Positions 44,216-50,470 of a stretch of DNA of 50,470 nucleotides are shown here, piece by piece. The translations under genes were made by a program, and so were the position numbers. Position 1 is the stretch's first letter. Every line of letters begins with the position of its first letter. The stretch is from Candidatus Methylobacter oryzae (GTDB taxonomy: Bacteria; Pseudomonadota; Gammaproteobacteria; Methylococcales; Methylomonadaceae). Location of the stretch: the NCBI RefSeq assembly GCF_003994235.2, contig NZ_RYFG02000010.1, forward strand, positions 131,284 through 181,753, in the 5' to 3' direction. A model generated the notes under the pieces. It ran no database searches and was not told the origin of the DNA. It saw only the letters and a list, made by a program, of their open reading frames with translations.

Positions 44216-45928
44216 TTAGAAAGGTGCCACGCTATCAATAGACATCACAGAGTTATTGTCACTTTTTAATTTAATTTTCCACGTACTATTGTTTGCAAAA
44301 ACTTCGGGTAAATTTGCTATTGACGTCAGAGGGAAGTACTCCGCGTAGTTGGTATGAATGACTCCGGGTATTGGTAAAATTCCAGAAATTTGAAAGCGAT
44401 AATCGCCAATGTTGGTAAGCTCTACATAATATACCTGGCCATTAACGACTATATCTTTAATAAACAAAATCGACTGTTGATCGTCATAAACAACAGGTGC
44501 TTGTTGGGCTTGAATTAAAGGGTCAATCGGTTTTAAAACATTGGCGCAGGTTGACGCTGTCAATAAATCAATGCTGGTAATAGTTAATCCGTCTTGACCG
44601 AGTACGGCTGACTTCGAAGCCTCCCTAAATCCCGCCGCAACTGCTTTTACATAGTAATTACCTGGAGTGACCGGTATTGAAAACGCGCCAAATTTATCGG
44701 TTAGTGTAGAGGAGTTAAGCACACCTACGATAGAAACGTCGGCGCCACTTATGCCTCTGTGATCGCAACTGCTCAGTATTGTGCCTTTAATAATGCCGCG
44801 TTGCGGTGCATCAGTTAAAAATACCCGGATTTGGTATGCGTAATCCGTTGCTTCTCCTTTTTGCTCGACAGTCGAACTTTTTAAAGTATTCGATACGCTA
44901 TTAGTTACCTTAATACGATAAAAATCGCTCTTAGGCGCTGTCCAGATGATTTGAATACTTTGTCCATTACCTTTTGTATTAGTTTGGTTAACTAATAACT
45001 TACCGGCGGAGTCATATAGCGACAACGAGGGATTAATCGACTTCCCAACGGAAGCGCCAGGAATATCAATCGTATAACTTTGACCGGCTTTGGCATAAAA
45101 CTCAAACCAGTTTTCAGAGTTGAGGCCGGATAAAATTTGAAATAAAGGTTGATCGTTAATCAGGATAGGAATGGCTTTATCGGCAGAATTGTTCAGTGCA
45201 AAACTATTGGCTGCAATCAGTGTAGATGGTTGGGTGATTTTAGTTGCGGCTGTGGCAATAACAGTGCTTGATACGGTAGTCGATTGCCCGTTGCCGTTAT
45301 CTACAGTCAGATTTACGGTATAGTTGCCGGCGTTTTGATAGGAATGTTGAACATTAGTACCCTCACCGGTTTTACCATCGCCGAAGTTCCATGAGAAAAT
45401 CAAATTATCCGCTGAATTACTGCTGCTGCCGGATGCGGTAAAGTCAATTTCAAGTGGGGTTGACGCCGACTTTGTATAGTAAGTAAAACTAGCTCTAATT
45501 TTAGAAACAACAATGACGGTAGCACTAGCCGTGTTGCCCTTGCCGATAGCATTAGTTGCAGTAACGGAATATGACGTAGTCACTGATGGCGTTACTGTAC
45601 AGGAAAAGGAAGTAGCGCCTTCGCACGTTCCTCCCGTCCAGCTATAGGACGCATAACCTTCAGTTCCTGTACAGGAAGGTGTCAAGGTGACGCTGTCGCC
45701 TGCGGAAACAGAAGATGGTTGTGCATTTAGCGAGCATGAGGGAAGAAGTGTCGGAACAACAAAGTCTGGGACAACAGTGTCCGCACTATAACCAGTTGAA
45801 ATATAAGCTGATGCTTGCAATTCAGTACGCCAATCCGGTGTAAGAATTGCTAAGACTCCAGAGGCTAAAGCGAGTGCCATAATCGGAAATTTTTCAATTT
45901 TAATTAATTTCATACTGACTATTCTCAT
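44216..45928 (-). CDS. Secreted PKD-domain protein with carboxypeptidase-regulatory-like domain
   Basis: This 570-residue exported protein starts with an N-terminal hydrophobic segment (PIMALALASGVLAIL). Domains: an Ig-like region with four cysteines (about 62-140), a PKD domain (FSWNFGDGKTGEGTNVQHSY, about 145-225), a PPC-like beta sandwich (WFEFYAKAGQSYTIDIP, about 275-360), a carboxypeptidase-regulatory-like domain (GISGADVSIVGV... GNYYVKAVAAGF, about 385-450) and a beta-rich C-terminus. No protease or glycosidase site is seen. It is probably an adhesin or surface-matrix protein. ATGs at 45928 and 45913 are both possible; either overlaps the ligase gene upstream. Confidence 0.75.
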   Translation of the reverse strand: MRIVSMKLIKIEKFPIMALALASGVLAILTPDWRTELQASAYISTGYSADTVVPDFVVPTLLPSCSLNAQPSSVSAGDSVTLTPSCTGTEGYASYSWTGGTCEGATSFSCTVTPSVTTSYSVTATNAIGKGNTASATVIVVSKIRASFTYYTKSASTPLEIDFTASGSSSNSADNLIFSWNFGDGKTGEGTNVQHSYQNAGNYTVNLTVDNGNGQSTTVSSTVIATAATKITQPSTLIAANSFALNNSADKAIPILINDQPLFQILSGLNSENWFEFYAKAGQSYTIDIPGASVGKSINPSLSLYDSAGKLLVNQTNTKGNGQSIQIIWTAPKSDFYRIKVTNSVSNTLKSSTVEQKGEATDYAYQIRVFLTDAPQRGIIKGTILSSCDHRGISGADVSIVGVLNSSTLTDKFGAFSIPVTPGNYYVKAVAAGFREASKSAVLGQDGLTITSIDLLTASTCANVLKPIDPLIQAQQAPVVYDDQQSILFIKDIVVNGQVYYVELTNIGDYRFQISGILPIPGVIHTNYAEYFPLTSIANLPEVFANNSTWKIKLKSDNNSVMSIDSVAPF

Positions 45929-47111
45929 AGGTTGAAAGAATGCTAATAATGCCGGATAGGAGAAATAGCATCACTACAACCCATTGGCGTAGAAACGTTA
46001 ATTCAAAAACGGCAGAGACACAATAGCTGGTGAGACTGGCTAATATACAAACGGCATAAATATAAATATTACCTGATTCGATTTTTAATGTGCGCCATGC
46101 AACTAAGAATAAAGTAGTAAGCAGCCCAATCAAGCTAGTTAAGCCCGCCATACCTTGCTCAGCCAGTAATTCCAGATACAGATTATGCGGCCATGGTATT
46201 AATCGCTGATCTATGGGTAGCCAAGAAGGTAATTTAATAGTTTGTAGATAAGATTGGTAAAACAGCACAAAACTGTGCGGACCATGACCTAAGAACGGTG
46301 TATCCAAAAACATTCGCCAAGCGGCAATCCAAAGCGCAAAACGAGTATCGGCAACCCTCCCATGTTTAGCGATTAGCGGAAACCCCATTAATCCGTCTAC
46401 AATGAGTAGAGAAATTATTATTCCACATCCTAATAACAGAGCATATCTTGGCTTTAAGATAGCCGCGATAATGATGGTTGAAACCAGTTCTGCAATAAGA
46501 GCCGCTCTGCTTTGGAATATAACTATTGTTAGTAAGCCAAGAAGAATCGATAACATTAACAATGCGGCAACAGCGGACATAAGGCTTGTTCTCTGCAACA
46601 ACAATGCTATGGAAAACGGCATGAGCAGAGCGATAAAAATAATATCATTAGGCACAATAAAAATTGGACTTCCTAAAGACCTCACCCAAGCAATTGGCTC
46701 TTGTTGTGGATTGCACAAGGCGATCCAAAGTAATATTATTGAAAAACAGAGACCTACAAGTGTTAATACCCAATAGAGATTATGTAAATCGCGCATATCA
46801 AAATACTGTGCAAGCAGCATAAAAATTAGCAAGGAGGGAATAAACATCAGGCTCATACGCCAACTTCTCGTAATGTCATCGGATGTTGCCATTGATACCA
46901 AGCCCACAAGAAGAAACAAACCTAAGGCTATCACTACCGGCTGTTTCCATTGGACACTATCTCTCGAAACCGATATTAGCCCTGTCAAAGCCAATATTAT
47001 GAGAGGAACATCCTGTTGTAACCGGAAGCAGAATCCAATGATATAAAAACAAACTCCAAGACAAGCTATCGACGCACCATAACGCTCATTTTTCATCAAA
47101 AGTACAGTCAT
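45900..47111 (-). CDS. O-antigen ligase / polymerase-like membrane protein
   Basis: This 403-residue inner-membrane protein has about 10-12 helices and a Wzy_C/O-antigen-ligase signature: ALWIAAWRMFLDTPFLGHGP, then a periplasmic loop ending PWPHNLYLELLAEQGMAG. Such proteins transfer or polymerise glycans on lipid A, or attach glycans to exported proteins (PglL type). No other polysaccharide genes are nearby. Its 3' end overlaps the PKD protein gene, so the two are coexpressed; the PKD protein might be a glycosylation target, which is speculation. GGGG precedes the ATG at 47111. Confidence 0.82.
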   Translation of the reverse strand: MTVLLMKNERYGASIACLGVCFYIIGFCFRLQQDVPLIILALTGLISVSRDSVQWKQPVVIALGLFLLVGLVSMATSDDITRSWRMSLMFIPSLLIFMLLAQYFDMRDLHNLYWVLTLVGLCFSIILLWIALCNPQQEPIAWVRSLGSPIFIVPNDIIFIALLMPFSIALLLQRTSLMSAVAALLMLSILLGLLTIVIFQSRAALIAELVSTIIIAAILKPRYALLLGCGIIISLLIVDGLMGFPLIAKHGRVADTRFALWIAAWRMFLDTPFLGHGPHSFVLFYQSYLQTIKLPSWLPIDQRLIPWPHNLYLELLAEQGMAGLTSLIGLLTTLFLVAWRTLKIESGNIYIYAVCILASLTSYCVSAVFELTFLRQWVVVMLFLLSGIISILSTYENSQYEIN

Positions 47112-47367
47112 TATCCCCCCTAACCGTTGCAGATTTTTATACTTCGCGCGGCCATAAATTTGATGCCTTTTAAACTTTTTATAATTCTTGTCGATGGAAT
47201 GAGAAATGGCTTTAAACCTATAGCTGTTATTTTATAGCAACATCACTTTTCCGGTCCATTGACTAACAAAATCAAATTTAGCTTAGATATTCATGCCAAA
47301 TTATAGATTTAACACACTCCCCCAAAACGAAGTTATCCTTCCCTCAACGTTATTAAGCAAAATAGAG

Positions 47368-50346
47368 TTAATCCACTTTTAAAGATAACAGACTAACAAT
47401 CTCCTTACCTTCCCTTATTGGATCTATCGCGGTATCCAATATGAAAACCCGCTCATTAGGAATGCCGCCTTTTTGCACAATATAGCGCGCAATCGCTTGC
47501 GCTCTTTCCGCCGCTAAATTTTTTAGCCGCTGCTCTTCCGGCTTAATGATCGCCGATAACTTATCCTTGGCAACCGCATAAAACTCGTCGGTATTCGTAT
47601 CGGCTTTGCTGCCTACCAATCGTAGCGTACCCAGCAACGTTTTTTCCACCATCACCGGAAACTTTTCCGCAAACAGCTGTTCCATCAAACGCCTGTAATC
47701 CTGATCGGAAATGACCACATATTCCGGCTGGATTTTTCTGCCGCCCTGCTGATTGATTTCGGCGGCTTTTATCCTTTTAAGCTGATCGTATAACGCGTCG
47801 TCGCTAACCGCCGGCCAGTCCTGCTCCTGAAAAGCTGCGCCTTTGATCTCAAGTTTTAACTCCGAGCGGGTTTTTAGCGCTTTTACCAGATCGTCCAGCT
47901 TACCGATCTGCTGCTTATCCAATTCCGCGCTACCGGCAGGAAAACTGATCGTGCTTAAATCCTCTTCGCTACCTATTAACGAAGCCAATGCATGAAAAGG
48001 CGAAGTAATCACCCTGCTTATCGCATTAACCAATGCATCGGTAATAAGGTGGGTAATGCTGAATTTGGGGTCTTCCAAGCTACCGGTAATCGGTACGTGC
48101 ATTCTTATTTTGCCGTCGGAATCCTTCATCAGAGCTACCGCAAGTTTCAACGGCAACGATACCGCATTCGGATTTTCGACTTTTTCTCCCAACTCGAAAC
48201 GGTCGATCAAAATATTATTCGATGCGGTCAATACCCTATCGGCAACTTTATAATTCAGTTCCAAAGACATTTTGCCTTTCTCCACTTTATATCCGGCAAA
48301 CTGCACCATATAAGATGAGATCAACGGCATCGGCATTCCGGTAAAGTTTATTTGAACGTTGTAATACCCCTGATTGGGATTGATTTCGCCTTTGACATCG
48401 ACCGGAGCCAAATCATAGGCATTGCCTTTCAAATCGACTTTTATCGTGGATTTTCGCTCCGAGGAAATATCGCTAACGCCGCCATCCAGGCTTTTGACTT
48501 GCGCGGCAAACGGCAAAATCAGGGAAAGGTCGGAAAAATCGGAAGAACCGTCGGTAATTTGTATTCTGCCCAATCTAAATTTAGGTTTTTGCGCTTCGGG
48601 CTCAGCGCTTTTATAAGTTCCGGTTTCTCGCTTGTTCGGTTCGGCAAACATAATGTCATTAAAGTTGATGGTCTTATCTTTTTTAATAACAACTCTGACA
48701 TAAGGTTTATCAATTACTAATGTTTCAGCATTGTATTGGTTGGCCGATAAATCCGCATCAATGCCGCTAAGCGCCAGACTCCCCCACTTTATAAAATCCT
48801 TGTTCTTCACTTGGTCGCGGGTTAAAAAATCGACAACTTTAGTATTACCGGCGAACTTAATTGCCGGCTTATCTTGTACTGATTTAATAACCGAGACGTT
48901 GCCAGAGACAGCCACTTTCCCGTCAATCACATCCAGCCGCGCGAATTTGTCGACATAAGCCTGAAAATTTTCAAGCTCGACACCTTCCACATTAACCGCG
49001 ACCTGTGCGGATAAAGGCTGGACAACGGCATTACCGTCAAGTTTTATCAAACCGCTCTTGTTGAATCCAGTGCTGAACTGAAAAGGCAGGCTGGCACCGG
49101 CCTTGTTGCTGAAGTTTGTGAGCTTAAAATCGATAGGTTTGGCCGTCATGGTGACGGGCTTTTTCAGGGTCCGATCTTCAAAACTAAGGCCGCCGTTGTT
49201 CAGTACAATGTTGTCGATATTGACCGTCCATGGCGCTTGCTGGGCTGGCTCGTCAGAACTGTCAGCTGTTTTTGCAACCGGCAATAAAGATTCATAGTTC
49301 AAAGTGCCTTCGGGATTTAGCCATGCTTTAAAATCAGCGTCATTCGCTGCAACTGATTTAATCGTCAGCTCATGGTTTTGCAGATTAAAAACGATTCCTT
49401 GAACAGACAGTTTGGGCATTGTAACTAAGGCCTTATGACCAGAGGGCATAAGTTTCGTTTGAGCAGACAAGCTGTTCAACTCAGCTTTATCCAGCGCTGT
49501 TGCTGAAACCTGTAAATCGTGTAGTTCAAACTTGCCTTGACTGACGTTAACGTTGAATTTGTTATCGACATAAGTGGCTTCATAATCGGCTTCAAGCTGT
49601 TCGTAGCCCTGCAAATCCAGGTTTACAAGATCCTGCAAGGCTAATGACCGAATTCTGGACAGCTTTACATTATCCAGTTTGATATGTCCCGATGAAGACA
49701 TCGGCTTAAGACCGGCCAGGCCCTGCCATTCCAGCTTGCCGCCGGATTTTAATTCCATCGACAATCCCAGGCTGAGTTGCTTATCCGCCAGAGTAGTAAG
49801 ATTTTCAATCGTGGCATTTATCGGGTAAATGGTCTCTTGTTCGGGATTGGTAAAATACGCATCTTCCCAATCGAGCTTTCCTTCGGCCAGTAAAAGTTTG
49901 ACAATGTTTAGCGGAAAAGTCTTACTGCTATCCTGTTTAGCTGCGTTGTTATTGCTAAACAAGTCTTTAAAGTTGAATGCGCCCTGTTTATCCCGGGCAA
50001 TACGAATAACCGGCTTACTGAGCACTACCTTATCAATAACAAGCGCCTTTTGGCTGAAGGATTGCAAGCCGTTAACGTCGACAAAAAAATCATCAAACCC
50101 TACAAACAGTTGACCGTTACGCTCTTGAAGCTGAAAGCCCTGTAAATTTAACCGTAATGAAAATGGATCGAAGCGAACCGTTGCAACAGAGGCGTTCCTG
50201 CCTGTTTCCTGTAGGATCAGTGCCGGCAATTTTGACTTGACCAGCGTCGGCAACAAATAAAACCCTAGCATCGTATAAATGCCTAGAAGACTGCCCACGA
50301 TAAGAGCAGCTATTTTGAATTTAGCGCCTATATGTAGAATCTTCAT
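47368..50346 (-). CDS. DUF748 / AsmA-like envelope protein
   Basis: This 992-residue protein has one N-terminal membrane helix (about 12-34, ALIVGSLLGIYTMLGFYLL) and a very long beta-rich periplasmic part with AsmA-like repeats (SFEDRTLKKPVTMTAKPIDF, GKMSLELNYKVADRVLTASN). Such proteins resemble bridges moving phospholipids between membranes. The C-terminus (about 880-992) is an OmpA-like segment (AERAQAIARYIVQKGGIPNERVF with its upstream part). Residues 286-305 (DKAELNSLSAQTKLMPSGHK) are encoded by repeat copy 6; without it the frame reads SATALDKALVTMP. The ATG at 50346 follows GGA. Confidence 0.85.
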   Translation of the reverse strand: MKILHIGAKFKIAALIVGSLLGIYTMLGFYLLPTLVKSKLPALILQETGRNASVATVRFDPFSLRLNLQGFQLQERNGQLFVGFDDFFVDVNGLQSFSQKALVIDKVVLSKPVIRIARDKQGAFNFKDLFSNNNAAKQDSSKTFPLNIVKLLLAEGKLDWEDAYFTNPEQETIYPINATIENLTTLADKQLSLGLSMELKSGGKLEWQGLAGLKPMSSSGHIKLDNVKLSRIRSLALQDLVNLDLQGYEQLEADYEATYVDNKFNVNVSQGKFELHDLQVSATALDKAELNSLSAQTKLMPSGHKALVTMPKLSVQGIVFNLQNHELTIKSVAANDADFKAWLNPEGTLNYESLLPVAKTADSSDEPAQQAPWTVNIDNIVLNNGGLSFEDRTLKKPVTMTAKPIDFKLTNFSNKAGASLPFQFSTGFNKSGLIKLDGNAVVQPLSAQVAVNVEGVELENFQAYVDKFARLDVIDGKVAVSGNVSVIKSVQDKPAIKFAGNTKVVDFLTRDQVKNKDFIKWGSLALSGIDADLSANQYNAETLVIDKPYVRVVIKKDKTINFNDIMFAEPNKRETGTYKSAEPEAQKPKFRLGRIQITDGSSDFSDLSLILPFAAQVKSLDGGVSDISSERKSTIKVDLKGNAYDLAPVDVKGEINPNQGYYNVQINFTGMPMPLISSYMVQFAGYKVEKGKMSLELNYKVADRVLTASNNILIDRFELGEKVENPNAVSLPLKLAVALMKDSDGKIRMHVPITGSLEDPKFSITHLITDALVNAISRVITSPFHALASLIGSEEDLSTISFPAGSAELDKQQIGKLDDLVKALKTRSELKLEIKGAAFQEQDWPAVSDDALYDQLKRIKAAEINQQGGRKIQPEYVVISDQDYRRLMEQLFAEKFPVMVEKTLLGTLRLVGSKADTNTDEFYAVAKDKLSAIIKPEEQRLKNLAAERAQAIARYIVQKGGIPNERVFILDTAIDPIREGKEIVSLLSLKVD
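49433..49490 (+). repeat. 58-bp repeat, copy 6, translated inside the DUF748 gene
   Basis: The copy begins TTATGACC and ends CTTTAT. Hairpin B is nearly perfect (TTGAGCAG-ACAAG-CTGTTCAA); hairpin A has a mismatch (TTATGACC-AGA-GGGCATAA). The gene reads it on the minus strand without a stop. The copy is in the same window orientation as the other five. Confidence 0.93.
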
Positions 50347-50405
50347 AGAGTCCGTCCCTTAGTTCATTGTGTTTACAAACATAGAAGTTACGCATTGACC
50401 GCTGG

Positions 50406-50470
50406 TTAATATTGTGGATTGAGCTGGTCTTTGCCCGGCATAAAGCCGGTGATGAACGTGGCGATAACCT
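50406..50470 (-). CDS. C-terminal end of an unidentified protein
   Basis: A minus-strand frame enters from the right edge and stops at 50406-50408, reading VIATFITGFMPGKDQLNPQY at its end. The stop lies 59 bp upstream of the DUF748 gene, so the two may be cotranscribed. Too little is visible to name it. Confidence 0.4.
   Translation of the reverse strand, partial: VIATFITGFMPGKDQLNPQY

Overview
The window looks like a chromosomal segment of a gammaproteobacterium, most likely a methanotroph of the Methylococcales. This is inferred from the order hfq-hflX-hflK-hflC-hisZ-purA, a hopanoid-type RND exporter (HpnN), motAB, a chemotaxis operon and a heme d1 cluster. No methane oxidation gene is present, so the assignment is tentative. 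Nearly all genes are intact housekeeping, motility or respiratory genes. The only clear mobile element is one IS630-type insertion sequence.

Layout. 1-5.9 kb (minus strand): a truncated chemoreceptor, then cheA, a STAS protein, cheY and a second chemoreceptor. The CheA linker carries two motifs like the c-di-GMP-binding MshEN motif. 6.4-10 kb: selO (minus), divergent from a membrane-anchored multicopper oxidase. 10.2-17.2 kb (plus): a 1664-residue sensor with an NMT1-like periplasmic domain, PAS and GAF domains, GGDEF and EAL, then motA-motB. 17.2-28.7 kb (minus): a DUF167 protein, an MHS-type transporter, a small basic protein, purA, hisZ, hflC, hflK, hflX, hfq, class I fumarase and a DHH phosphoesterase. 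29-31.1 kb: an RlpA-like protein, the IS630 element and a small membrane protein. 31.3-35 kb (minus): apbE-hpnN. 35.4-36.7 kb: an HDOD protein with a cNMP-binding-like N-terminus. 36.9-44 kb (plus): nirN-like cytochrome, two small cytochromes c, nirF, nirD, nirL, nirG, nirH and nirJ, the late steps of heme d1 synthesis. 44.2-50.3 kb (minus): a large DUF748/AsmA-like envelope protein, an O-antigen-ligase-like protein and a secreted PKD-domain protein.

The most striking observation is a 58-bp two-hairpin repeat present six times, with no indels and always in the same orientation on the given strand. Each copy begins and ends with TTAT. Two copies lie inside genes and are translated in frame: in the signal peptide of the nirN-like cytochrome and in the middle of the DUF748 protein. 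Two more sit exactly on the stop codons of cheA and the MHS transporter without changing them. If one TTAT is a target duplication, the net insertion is 54 bp, or 18 codons. Deleting it on paper restores a normal signal peptide in the cytochrome. This behaves like the protein-invading palindromic elements known from Rickettsia, but I do not recognise this family.

A second area of interest is the 544-bp gap between the two nir cytochromes and nirF. It holds a 75-bp palindromic repeat, a strong hairpin and a 135-bp segment that ends like a tRNA (T arm, acceptor strand, CCA) and is bounded by an 11-bp inverted repeat.
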